Shown here one piece after another: positions 50,801 to 62,200 of a DNA stretch of 64,000 nt. The notes beneath the pieces are model-generated. The model was not told the origin of the DNA and did no database searches. It saw only the letters and a list, made by a program, of their open reading frames with translations. The stretch comes from Heterodera schachtii (Eukaryota > Nematoda > Chromadorea > Rhabditida > Heteroderidae), in NCBI GenBank assembly GCA_023374025.1, contig SIJG01000039.1, positions 455,696-519,695 of the forward strand. Direction: 5' to 3'. The first letter of the stretch is position 1, and every line of letters starts with the position of its first letter. The translations under genes were made by a program, and so were the position numbers.

Positions 50801-51562
50801 AATACGTGTAATTTTGAGTACAATCTTGTCTGGGTTATACTGTCTTTATTGCTTGACATTTTATTTGATTTATTTTTGTACCATAATTAGTTTGATTATT
50901 TACATTGGCTTTTGTTTTTTATCTTTGTAAAAATTTGTGTTTGCGTCGATTATTAATAGTGTTAAGTCACTATCACTTAAATTTTTATGCCTTAAATTAG
51001 TCTATCGTAAGATTATTAATTTAAAGATGCATTTATTTTAATAATTATTTTTCTTTTTTTAATAAAAATATTCGAAATAGTAAACTAAGACAATTACATA
51101 ATAAATGGACAAATTTTTTTGTTCCTATATGAACTATTGTTGATTTAAGGCACAATATGGCAAAAATATAAATAAAATTCCATGAATCTTCAATAATACA
51201 AAAGTCATAACTTTTTCTAATTTGAATGTTAAACATTTGTTAAGCACTTATATAAATCTTTGCAATATTTTAAAATATATATATTTTTAATTTAAATAAC
51301 AATTGTTCTAAACTTTTCATTAGCACAATTTTATTTTTGAAGGTTTTGTATATTCCATTTTATTTTTTTGTCTGATTTATTTGGGTGAATGAAGTTGGTC
51401 CATTATTTTAACTAAAATTTAATTACTAATTCATTTTTTATTAATTTTCATAAATGTGTACTAAATTTTTTTACAATTTTTTAATTTTTTTAGTGTTGTC
51501 AGAATTTTCATGTTGACGCTCGCCATTATAAATTCGGCCATTCGCTTTATATTTATCGTTTC
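47846..51562. other. A+T-rich region, one exon-like island
   Basis: A less A+T-rich patch at about 49500-49725 is described separately. A short GC-richer spot at 49983-50030 (GTCGAGGCAGACAGACTAGC) is unexplained. Nothing else is supported. Confidence 0.5.
49454..49725 (+). pseudogene. Exon-like island, unknown
   Basis: Codon-like composition stands out from the flanks. One frame (49454-49678) gives KMGAQKCQDSAPTLYNIVLK then GPNKMKLMFSW. Another, from about 49630, gives MGKPNPENPNIASDLVSCC and continues past the first frame's stop. The two frames together look like one coding stretch broken by a frameshift. I cannot name the protein. Confidence 0.25.
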
Positions 51563-51660
51563 GGTTTCGGTTTTTTTTTTGAATTTTCATATTTTTTCCA
51601 AAAAAAGCAATAAACTATTCTATTAATAGAAAAAGCAAAAATCTCCTCTTAGTAAAATTG

Positions 51661-52143
51661 TAGAGCTATTGAAACTCTATTGAATGGTATACTAAAGGTT
51701 TGGAAAATAATAGAAAAGGCAGCCAAAAAAATGTGTTTGCTACTTGATTCTAAAAAAAACCACAAAGATTAGTTTTAGCGATTTGGTGCCTTTAATGGCG
51801 TTTTTTTCACGAAAAATTCCATTAAAAATTCAAAAAAATCGGAAAAATACACCCCTAAGAAATGATCTAAAAAAATTCAGAGAATCTACCTTATGAAATG
51901 AAAAATTTTCACAAAACTTGTTCGCCAAAATTCATTTTTTTCTTGATAAAAATTTTAGGTTTAAAAATTTCCTGATTGAAAAAGATTATAAAATATTGAA
52001 TTATCAATAAATCAGCAAAATTTAGTTTTTTGGTTGGTTTTTACGTGTTTTGCTCCCTAAAAATATTAATAAAAAATTTAAATGCCTTTTTTCATGCCTT
52101 TTTCGGTATTTTGCGATTTTTTGTGCCTTAATTGATAGCTCTA
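51661..52143 (-). mobile_element. Nested family A hAT-like element, reversed
   Basis: Both ends read TAGAGCTAT inward (51661-51669 and the complement of 52135-52143). The interior is the complement of 24690-25070: AAAAAGGCATGAAAAAAGGC, GAGCAAAACACGTAAAA and CTTAGGGGTGTATTTTTCCG all recur. The flanking 8-mers TAAAATTG and GCCATAAC do not match, so no target duplication survives. Confidence 0.7.
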
Positions 52144-52158
52144 GCCATAACTTTAGGG

Positions 52159-52184
52159 CCGGCGGTGCTGATAAGCGCCGCCGG
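52159..52184 (+). repeat. Conserved GC-rich hairpin, copy 5
   Basis: CCGGCGGTGC, loop TGATAA, GCGCCGCCGG: a 10-bp stem with one G-T pair. It lies about 75 bp before LINE homology begins but belongs to the hAT-like host, as the other copies show. Confidence 0.85.
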
Positions 52185-52235
52185 GAATTTTTTTGTTATT
52201 TTAATGCTATTTGTTAGCAGATTTTGTCTAAAAAT

Positions 52236-53451
52236 ACCAAATTTTGAGATTCAACCTGTTCTAGCAAATAGTGACAATAAGAGAGGCGGCGGATGTGCTA
52301 TTTTGGTTAGCAATGAAATTCCATTTAAAATAATTTTATCAGAAAGCAGAAACCAATGTGAAATCATTCATATTATTTTATCTTTAAAAATTCCAATACA
52401 TATTATAAATGTTTACAGACCCCCAAATCGCACAACACAAAACACTAAAAAAATGCTAAAATATTTAACAAGTGTAAATGAATCAAATAGAATAATTTAC
52501 TGCGGTGATTTTAACGCCCCAAATATTGATTGGCACACAAATAAATTATTAGCAAAAAATGACCCAATTGCAAATGCTTTCATTGACTTTATAGACCAAA
52601 ATCAATTATTACAGCATGTAAAAGAACCAACTCGAGAAAAGTCGCTTTTGGATTTGATTTTTTCTGGAAAGCCTTCCATTGTTAATGATATTAAGGTTTT
52701 AGAACATTTTTCAACATCTGATCACAAAATGATCAGCTTTAAAGTTTCTCAAGAAATAAATAAAACCCGTGAACCCAAAATTTTTGTAAGGGACTTTAGC
52801 TACAAAAACTTTCAAAAATTAAATCAAATGATTTTACTAAATAGGCTTAGTTGTGTCATTAATACGAAATTTTATTTAAAAGAAAAATATAAAACACTTT
52901 TGATAGAGTTAATGAAAGCATTTAATCATACTATTCCCAAAAAACCACTTAAACAAATAGTTAAGCAATCTTATCCACAAAAAATTAGAGATTTATACGA
53001 TGAAAAGCTTAAACTACACAAGCTTATCAAGAACTGCAAGGGGAATGAAAAACATAAATTAAGTTACAAAATTGTCTCCAGGGTGCATAAAAAGCATTTA
53101 AAGCAATTTTGGGATAAAAGGGAAAATAATATTATCTCTTCAGGGCAAAAAGCATTAACAAATTATGTAAGAAAAAAATTAAATCCAAAAAACTCAATTC
53201 CTTACTTAATCGATAACAGTGGGAATATTTATTTCGATGAAAAGGAAAAATGTAAGCTATTAGCAGAAACATTCCAAAAAGTATTTATTAAAAACAATCA
53301 AATTTTTGATTATTCTGAAAATAATTCTACAAGGGAAAAGCTTTCTGATATAGAAATTAATGTGGGAATTGTATGGAATTTACTGAGAAAACTGCCTGGG
53401 CGAAATTCCACGTCTCCAGATAATATTCCATATATTTTGCTTAAAAACTGA
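52236..53451 (+). pseudogene. LINE endonuclease domain, N-terminally truncated
   Basis: AP-endonuclease-like (exonuclease-endonuclease-phosphatase fold) domain that would nick the target DNA. Visible motifs: GGGCAILV near the truncated start, INVYRPP, GDFNAPNIDW (GDFN at 52504-52515) and SDHKM (SDH at 52717-52725). The catalytic Asp/Asn and the last His are thus kept, but the N-terminal Asn and Glu motifs are lost. A linker follows and runs into PGRNSTSPDNIPYILLKN, the start of the RT region, then TGA at 53449. The open frame extends upstream to 52132 only by chance through the hairpin; the ATG there is not the LINE start. Confidence 0.88.
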
Positions 53452-54260
53452 AGGGTGAAAAATCTAATCCTGAAAATTACAGACCTATCTCACTTACGAG
53501 TACGGTCTGTAGGTTATTTGAAAGAATTCTGGCAAGGAAAATAATTGAATTTTTGAATAAAAATAATTTCTTTTCGAAAGAGCAGTTTGGGTTCTTAAAA
53601 AACAGATCCAGGACAACCCAATATTACAGACATTAAATGATTTTTACGAAGCCATACAAAATTAAAAAGAGGTTGATGTCATTTATATTGATTTTTCCAA
53701 AGCATTCGATTCTGTTCCTATTGATTTGTTACTTACAAAAATTAAAAATGCTGGAATAGTTGGGAAAATTTGGTGTTTTTACGTAACTTCGTGTCACAAA
53801 GAAGTTTTAGGGTAAAAATTGAAGACCATTACTCTGAAAGCTATAATACTTATACAGGGGTACCACAAGGGAGCGTTTTGGGTCCATTATTATTTTTAAT
53901 ATTTTATCAACGATTTACCGACAAATATACCTAAAAATGTAAAAATTAAAATGTATGCGGACGATGTTAAATTGTATATTTTCCATCAAAATGATTAGAA
54001 TACAAATGATCTATCTGAAGCCATAAAAATCCTTGAAAAATGGTCAAAATCTAACGGCCTTGAAATATCGCTCGAAAAGAGTCAAACATTATATATTGGC
54101 AAAAATAATTCAAAAAAGAGTATTTTCTCAATGGGAAAATTATTCCAAGCTTAGAAAAAGTCAAAGATTTAGGAGTAATAATTGACTCTAAATTATCTTT
54201 TGTTGAACATATAAACAAAATAGTAAAAAATGCTTCATTTAATTAAAGGCATATCATATT
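53452..54260 (+). pseudogene. LINE reverse transcriptase, disrupted
   Basis: After a deletion and a frame change at about 53445 the frame reads KSNPENYRPISLTST, then FGFLKNRSRTTQ and a stop at about 53635. Later pieces give VIYIDFSKAFDSVP, GVPQGSVLGPLLF (from about 53858) and MYADDVKLY (YADD 53954-53965), the RT catalytic centre. At least three frameshifts and several stops separate these pieces. Between the endonuclease frame and PENYRPISL a stretch present in intact relatives is missing. The element cannot make an active enzyme. Confidence 0.9.
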
Positions 54261-54734
54261 TTGAGAATAATGAAGACTAGAGAGCTAAAAACTATTATAA
54301 GAATGTATAAGACTTACGTCAGACATCAATTAGAATATGCTGTTGAAATTTGGAACCCTAACTTAAAAAAAGATATAGAAAGAATAGAAAAAGTCCAGAA
54401 ATTTTTCACGAGAAAAGCCTTTAAAAAATGCGGACTTTTACATAGATCATATTCAGAAAGACTTGAAATTTGTCAGCTTATAGAATTAGTCAAGCGAAGA
54501 AATATTGCTGACTTAACTACCGCTTTTAAAATTATGAAGGGTTTTACGAGTCTTGATGCTAGTAAACTTTTTACTTTTTTTGATCGGTCCACTCGTAGGC
54601 CATTACTTTTGAGAATGCGGCGCACAACCGCAAAAAGTAAGAATAATTTTTTTAACCCAATATCCAAGAATTGGAACAAATTACCAATTGTTCCAATTCA
54701 GCAGATAAGGCAAATCAATTCAGGGCATTGCTAA
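54261..54734 (+). pseudogene. LINE C-terminal region
   Basis: A 157-codon frame after the RT, with RMYKTYVRHQLEYAVEIWNP, KDIERIEKVQKFFTRKAF, YSERLEIC, TRRP and NFFNPISKNWNKLP. This is the usual CR1/jockey-type tail (no RNase H). The last codons (QINSGHC) are probably frameshifted from an original SVNQFRALLK-like end, since the next frame continues into FRALLKAM. The minus ORF 54473-54679 is a shadow. Confidence 0.88.
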
Positions 54735-54920
54735 AAGCTATGGTATGAGTTCTAAGGGATTTTATTGACATTTGCTTTGACATTTATTTATTTATTCATT
54801 ATTTCATTTTATTTATTTACTTTTTACATTTCATATTGTTGTATTTATTTATTTTGATTTTTTTTTATGCGCCACATAAGAGCACTAATGTGCCTGTGGT
54901 TTGCTCAATAAATATATAAA

Positions 54921-57900
54921 TTGGTTATTCAATGTCAGTTTAATTAAAATTTAAGTAATATTTTTTTTTTATATTTTGTCATTTTGGAATATTTTGAATT
55001 TTCAATTCAAAAATTTTATTCATCTATTTAGAATTAATTTTGTTTTATTTTTTATTCTCATTAGTAGATTTGTAGTTATTTAAATTGTTTATTTTTTAAA
55101 TTATTTATTGCTATTAATTTTCTTTTTTTAAAGACATTAAAATTTTCATTTTTTTTTAAAATGCTTAAAGATGTGTTTTTAAATGTCAAAAAGCATGTTT
55201 TTTCAAAATTAAGATTTTTTTAAAGATAAAGGGCTTTATTCAAAAGTAAAAGTATTTAAATTGTCAAAATTATCTTTTATATTTTAAAATATATTTTTAT
55301 TTCTCTGGTTTAATTTTTTTACATTAATTTTAGCAATTCTTTGGTTTCAATGTTGTGAACAACAATTTTATTAATAATAAAATAAAAATAAATGAGCAAT
55401 TCGAATGAATTGAGCAGTGATGAATAGGGCTGGGAAATTTAGGTAAGAAAAAACGCGAAATAGGTATTTAAATAGGTACAAAAAGGCTCAAAATAGTTAT
55501 TTAATAGGTCAAAATCCCGAAATAGGTAGAAAAATAGGTAAATAAAGTTTTTTATTAACGATTTTTTAGTGGAAAAAAGCAAACAAAAGGGAAAAATTTT
55601 GGTTCTATTTATTTATAAACGAATAGTTTAATTTTTTGATATGTCCTTAGAAAATATTGACATTTTAAATTAAAATTTTTTTTTAATAAAAAAATAAATA
55701 AATTTTGGGGGAAGAATTTTCGGGAAAATTTCCAATTTCTTAGGGGTGTATTTTTTGATTTGATTGGCTTTTTGTTAAGGAATTTTCTAAAAATCCTTAA
55801 ATAGGTATAATAGGTGGAAAAACTCCAAAATAGGTAAGAATAGGTATTATAAAAATCATCGTACACACCCCAAACCAAGTGGAAAATGCTTTTTAAAATA
55901 TTTTGACAATTTGGTTTTTATAAAATATACAATACATAACAATATGAATTAAATTTAATTTTTTATATATTAACATTACTTATTCATTTTAATGATTTTA
56001 ATGAATAGTGGTTTTAATTATTTTTAGCTAATATTAATTTATTTAATTCTGTTAAATGTCTATTGTTACGGTTATTTTGTTTAAAAATTTCATATCTATT
56101 TATCCCTCGTGAAGTTCCCGACCAAATTCATCAACTTTTTCAAAATCATTTCCTTAATTTTTCGACTATCATTGTATATTAGAGATTGAATTTTTCTTTG
56201 TTTTATGTATCATTAGTTTATTTATTTATACATTATGTTTTCATTATTCTGTTTAAATAATTGTGAAGCAATTTTTTATTGTTTTTTATTTTGCTTGCCT
56301 AGATTATGAATTCTTTTATTTTTCTTAATAGAATAATAAAAAATTTGAGTTCATGGAAAATCATTAATTATTAATTTCATCAGTATTTTTATAAATTAGT
56401 TCAGTCAATTATTAATAAAATAAATGATTTATTGTAAAATTATAATAGTTGAAGAGAAAAAAATTTATTAGACATAAATGTTTCATTAAATGATACATAT
56501 AAACTACATTCGTTTAACAAACTTTTTTAAATTTGTTTTTTTTTGTCTTTTGTCGACCGTAAATTGAATTTTATATGAAAAAATATTTTTGTGTTTATTT
56601 ATAAATTTATTTCCTAAACCTTTTATTTGATGTTCAAATAATTCTATTGCAATGTCTCAACTACATATGGCATTTTTTTCTATAAAAACTTCGGTTGGCC
56701 ATCTTTTAAAAATAATATTAAATTTTTTTTACTCTTATAATTATTCCAAAATTAAAAACTAACTCTATTTTAAGTTGGCTGAATTTTTCTTGATTAGAAG
56801 TTATCATTATCTAATTTCAACGTCCGATTTTACAAAATAATCTTACAGTTAAGGTTTCATCAACAAAATTTTGTATTGATATTTTTATTATTTCATCTTT
56901 AGCAATAGAATCTTAAAATATAAAACCGAAATTTTCAAAAATATGAAAAATTTGAACTTTATCCTTCCTTTATTAAGCGTTAATATTGAATCTGAATTTT
57001 TGGAAGCTTTGTTTTTTTTTAAATTTTTTTATTTATTTTGTGAAAAATTTTTTGTTCTAAACTCAAGAAATTTATTTATCATAATTAGCATTTTTTTCTA
57101 TATTTGAACTATAAATTATTTTAATTTCTCTTGTCCAAGGAGATCGTTTAGGTAATCATTCTATTGTTTCATTTTAATTTTGTATATTTTACTTTCATAA
57201 ACATCCTACATGACAATTATTTAATTTTTAATTATTATGTAATTCATCATGCTTGAAAATATAATTAATTTTGGTTATTTTTTCCATATAATTATGCTTC
57301 GAAACCATGTGCTGTGTCTCTGTTTCTACGATTTTATAATGACACGCTGATTTCATTTTGTTTTTGTTTTACTTTTTAATTCTTTGGCCATTATGTTTTC
57401 TTGTGGTTTTTGACATAACTTAATTGGCCTGTCTTATTTCTTTATTGTGTTCGATGTTCGTTTTTGTTTTTATTTATTTTTTTTGGTATTTTTTTTTACA
57501 AAACAGAATGTGTCATGAATTGACACATAATTTTTGATTTTTATGATAGTGAATGAATATCCGAATTAATCAAGACTTAATATAATTTTTTATTTTGGTA
57601 ATTTTGGTAGGTTGAGGTTTTTAATTTGGTTCAGATCTAATATTAATATTACGGTTCTAATTTTAATTTTAAAAGTTATAATATTTTATCAGAACCTTAG
57701 AATTTGGTTTTATGATTCAATGTTGAATATTTTTAAATTAACTTTGCAGTTTATTATGTAAGATGTAATTAAAAATTACTTTTTATTTTGATTTTATTTA
57801 CAATCATTCGTGAGTGTTAAATTATAAAAGTTAAATTTAATGACAAATGAAACGAATTTTTTTGTAATTTTTTTATATTTAAATGGATTTAATTAAAGGT

Positions 57901-58925
57901 ATTTCATTACTTCTGAATTTAAGTAAATATCATTATTGGTCCTCCACTTTTGCTTTATTGAAGTGAATTATTTTTACTCACAATAAAATAATTCATTTGA
58001 AGTTTTAATTTAAATCATTTATTTATATTTATTATTTAATTTTGTTTTTTTTTTTGTAACTAATTAATTATAATTGCTTATGTTTATTTATGCATATTAA
58101 ATGTGAATAAATCGTTTTATTTTTATTTTATTGTTTTAGGTATTCAAGTTTCTTTTTTATGGAGTTCAATCGAATAAATAACTTGTCTTGGTAAAGTTTT
58201 ACTTTTTCCATTTTCTTGGCAGATTTTTTACTTATGTTATAATTATTATTTTTAATTCTGACTTTTCTTTTGGAATATAAATAATGAATTTTATAATTAA
58301 TGATATAATTGAATTTATTATAGCTTAATTTTAATATTGTTTTCAATTTTAGAAATTCAATGGTAATCTTATTTAAATTATTATTTATGATTTATTTTTT
58401 AGACTTAGAGTGAGTTTTTTTTCAACTTTTACTTGCAAAGCCCAAAATAAATCATGCTTTCAAATACTTCAATTAAATTTTTTGTTTCTTTTAATTGATA
58501 ATTTAGATTGCTTTTTATTACTTTTTTGAACTAAGTTTAATTTTTAGTTATTTTAAATGTTTATTTTCAAATAAATATTTTTATTTAAATTTTCGCATTT
58601 CTCATGGTATTATGCGAAGTTTTTTCGGATTTATTACAGTAAAATTTGATATACATTCATTGTCAGTTTTAATTAATTTTGTAATAATCTTTACATATTT
58701 AATTTCATCTGCATAATTTTTGGTTTTATTTTTTATATTAAATGTTAATCATTAAATAAATGCATAAACGCAATATACGTGTAAGTTAATAAAAATATTA
58801 AAAATAAAGAGGAATAATTTTTAAGGGTTTTAATTTTTAATTAGTTCTTTAATAAATATTTATTTTATTAATTTTATAACCTGAAGTGCAAAAAAAAAAA
58901 TGATTTGACTTAATAATTTTTGGTA
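54921..58925. other. A+T-rich region, no gene seen
   Basis: It contains the decayed family A copy at 55425-55905. The minus-strand ORFs 55609-55878 and 58128-58346 use A+T-rich codons and have no motif. Confidence 0.55.
55425..55905 (+). mobile_element. Family A hAT-like copy, decayed
   Basis: Starts TAGGGCTGGGAAATTTAGG, then ACGCGAAATAGGTA; words that are GGCA elsewhere are AATAGGTA here. CTTAGGGGTGTATTTTTTGA (about 55739) and AAACCAAGTGGAAAATGC (55872) match 24635-25261. No clear right terminus. Confidence 0.6.
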
Positions 58926-59245
58926 TTTTTAGGGGTACATTTTCAAACTAAATTCAAAAAATTAGTCAATTTTGAACAAATTTATGGCCGAAAGCCGTTT
59001 TACCTTAGTTGGGCCCCGGCACGTTTGGGGCCCAGCAAATTATCGGACTACAACTTTTTTCTTTGTCAACCAAATCTAACAACCTTGGTATCATTGAAAG
59101 CGCACTAAGTGTCCTTTATTAGTCTGCAAAATTCCAAAAAATTCGTCAATTTTGAACAAATTTATGGCTAAAAAGGTTGGAAAATTTCGTTTTTTGAATT
59201 CTTCTGGCATAACTTTTTTGAACTTTAACGAAATTTTCCAAAATT
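58926..59245. repeat. Duplicated segment with two potential hairpins
   Basis: CAATTTTGAACAAATTTATG occurs at about 58968 and again at about 59146. After the first comes a GC-rich GGGCCCCGGCACGTTTGGGGCCC near-palindrome (59010-59032). After the second comes a perfect 15-bp inverted repeat TTGGAAAATTTCGTT / AACGAAATTTTCCAA (59177-59191 and 59227-59241). Overlapping ORFs on both strands are most likely by-products of the symmetry. Confidence 0.65.
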
Positions 59246-62200
59246 TGCAAGCTAATAGAAGACATTTCGGGCTTTCGAATGTTACCAAGAATGTTGGATT
59301 TTCTTATAGGGGAAGCAGCAAAAGCAGTTCGTTCTTCTTTATTTAAATTAAATAAAATTTATACCTTTTTGAGAGGGAAAAAAATAGGAATAATTCAATA
59401 ATTTAAGACGAAGATTTTTATATTATTCAAATATTTATAAAATTAATTTTATCAAAAAATCAAATTAATAAAAAAAATTAATACGACAAATACACCTATT
59501 TAAAAAATGTTAAAAATAAAAACAAACAAATATTAAACTCAAAAAGTATGCAAAAATAAAAAATTAATACATTATTCATTAAACAAGAGAAGGTATAATT
59601 TAAAAAATATATTCAAGATGAACAGAAAAAGCTCAAAGATTGAGATAATATAATTAAAAATCCTTATAAATTAGTCTACAAATTTATAAAAGAGAAATAA
59701 ATAAAATAAAATAAAACTATGGTCAAAAAGTCGCGAGTTTAAATGTGGAGACAATATTTTTGTTAAAAATTGCAAGTTAAAAATTAATGATTACAAATAT
59801 TTAAATATAATTTTAATCTTTATTTTTTGAAAAAATATTGTAAAATATTTATTTTTATTCTTATTATAAATTGAAAATCATCATAAATTCATTAATAATT
59901 ATAACCTTTTAAATTTGTCTACAATTTATAAAAGAAAAATAAATTAAATAATTTAATAAATTTTAAATATTATAAATCCTAAGAAAAAATTTCGCAAAAA
60001 TTTAAATTAATCATCTTTAATATTACTAAGAAATTTAAAAAGTCAAAACTTATAATAATATAAAAATTCAGATAATAATAACAAGAAACCCGTTTTGATG
60101 GTGCAAATTTTGACGAAAGTTTGTGTAAATTCTTAGTAAATTTCACTTTAAGCTTGCTTATCATGAAAAATTAAGCATCAGATTGGCAAAAAGATTTATT
60201 TATTTTATGAATTAAAAAGATATTATTTTTGAAAATCTGTTTAAAGGTCGGCATTGTTTTTTAGAAGCATTTGAATTTTACTTAATTACTTGATTTTTTT
60301 CTTACCTAACTTTTTAAAATATTTGAAAAACGGAACTGATAAATTAGTTGAAGCTCCCTTGAAATTAAAGACAAATCTAATTTTTTAATAGGAGATCGAA
60401 AATTTTCAAAATTTTTCATTAATTTTCAATAATCTCACCCTTTTAGAAGTTCTTTTAAAACAAAATTAAAAATCACCGGGCGAGCCAAGCGAAAATTGAC
60501 GATTTATAGATAATCGATGTTTAAGACTTCATTTAAATACTACTAAACATTTTTTTTGATTATTTTGGTGTGCCAGATCATCATAAAAAAGTGTATTTTG
60601 TTCAATTCTTTGGTTGTATGAAGTGGCCTTATAATTTCTTTACAGCAAATTTGGAGAATTTTTACATTTTCTGTTTTTTTTTGTGTGATCAAATTTAAAT
60701 ATGCTAATAATGTGTTTCTTAATTAGTTATTGTTTTTTATGTAATTATTTTTAAATTCAGAAAATTATTTAATAAATCAATAAAATAAATGCAAAATATT
60801 TATTATAATAACCTTTTCTAAAAATTTAAAAATAGAAAATAAAACTTAAAAATTGAATTGAAATTTGTTAAAAATATTATATGAATACAACAAATAATAT
60901 TAGCGGTTCCCACTCAATTCAGTAATGAATTTGAGGGAGCAAGAGTGAAAATTTTTCGGGAAAGTAAATCTTCGTCGTTTAATTAAAATAAATCAATTTT
61001 AAAAAAATAAAAAAAAATTTTATGACTTGATATTTTATACCAAAATCTCAATTTAAATTAAATACAATTTTTACAAAATTTAATCTTGGTAGAATCAATT
61101 AAATTTTTAAAGTTTTCAAATTAATCTATTAAAAATATCTTTTACAATTATATGAAATATGATTTTATTTAAATGTATAAAATTTTAATTTTTGTAAACT
61201 TTTTTCTATTGTTTAACATTGAAAGCAAGTGCAGTTTTTAAAAAATTAATTTAAAATCTCTTTTTTTCAAAAAATAGGTATGATAATTTAAATATATTTT
61301 TAAAAAATAATATAAAAGTTTTTTGATAGCTAGAGATTAAAGATTACATATGTCAGTTTATTTTATGGAATATTAATGAACAATTTTATTAAAATTAAAA
61401 TTTATTTTAACTCGAGAAAATGACTATGCTCATATATATTTAATATCTATTAATAAATAAAAAAGAGAATTAAATTATTTTTAATAAAAATTATTTAAAC
61501 TTAAACTTAATAATTTTTTTTATTTCAAAAATATGAAATTTACATAAAAATACTATAATTAAATATTTTGTATTAATATTTTCCAGTCGCATGTATAAGC
61601 TTTGGGACTCAATAATCTTTATTTTTCTTTAAAATTATATATCAATTACTTTTTTTTATTTATTAATTTATTATTTCTGTATTATACATTTTTTTCTCTT
61701 TTTAATTTATTAATTTATTTAATTTGAATAAAAAGGTTTTATTTATTTTTTGGTCTCATAATCTCATGGACCATCGGATTAATAATCATTAAAAATTTTT
61801 TTAAAGATTTAAATAAATTAATTGTTTTTTAGTCTATTGGCAATTCTAATGCTTTTCTGACTATTTAATGTTTGCTCGACTTATGATTTATTTGTCCTTT
61901 TTTAATTAATATTGTAAGAAAATAAGTTTTGGTTTGAAGCTTAAGCGGATATTACCTTTTCTTTGTAAAACTCTTTTGACACTTTTTTTAATCTAAATTT
62001 TTGTCTTTTTTTTTATCTTTTTAGTTGTTTTTTATAAAAATTATTGGGAATTCTAAAAGAATTTCCCGTTGTATTTCCGTTCACAAAAATATACTTAAAA
62101 AAATTAATGATAAATAATAATGATTTTAATGTTTGAATTATTATAATTTTTCTTTTTAAAAGTAAAGAAATCTTTAATAAATATTTAAATAGAAATAATA

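Larger units (their letters stand above)
51563..52234 (+). mobile_element. Copy of the CGGTTT-rich hAT-like family with nested and adjoining insertions
   Basis: From 51563 (TTTCGGTTTCGGTTTT, then TTCCAAAAAAAGCAATAAAC) the sequence follows 24050-24140 of the element at 23896. It is interrupted by a family A element (51661-52143), resumes with the GC-rich hairpin at 52159 and TTAGCAGATTTTGTC, and then meets the truncated LINE at about 52235. Neither end of the host element is complete. Confidence 0.65.
52235..54920 (+). mobile_element. CR1-like LINE, 5'-truncated and inactive
   Basis: A non-LTR retrotransposon in the order endonuclease, reverse transcriptase, C-terminal region, 3' UTR. The first part of the endonuclease is missing, an internal deletion joins endonuclease linker to mid-RT, and stops and frameshifts break the RT. 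The C-terminal region (YKTYVRHQLEYAVEIWNP...) is typical of the CR1 group. The 3' end has a small hairpin (CACAT...ATGTG, 54874-54893) and ends in AATAAATATATAAAT at about 54920. It sits in a hAT-like element copy. Confidence 0.9.

Noticed and set aside
52159..52184. GC hairpin as a self-cleaving ribozyme at a LINE 5' end
   Set aside because: It is too short for a hepatitis-delta-like fold, occurs in copies without a LINE, and the LINE is 5'-truncated beyond it.
52132..52235. Start of the long LINE frame as an N-terminal hydrophobic segment
   Set aside because: The first about 35 codons come from the hAT-like host and its hairpin, so the apparent membrane segment is a chance fusion.
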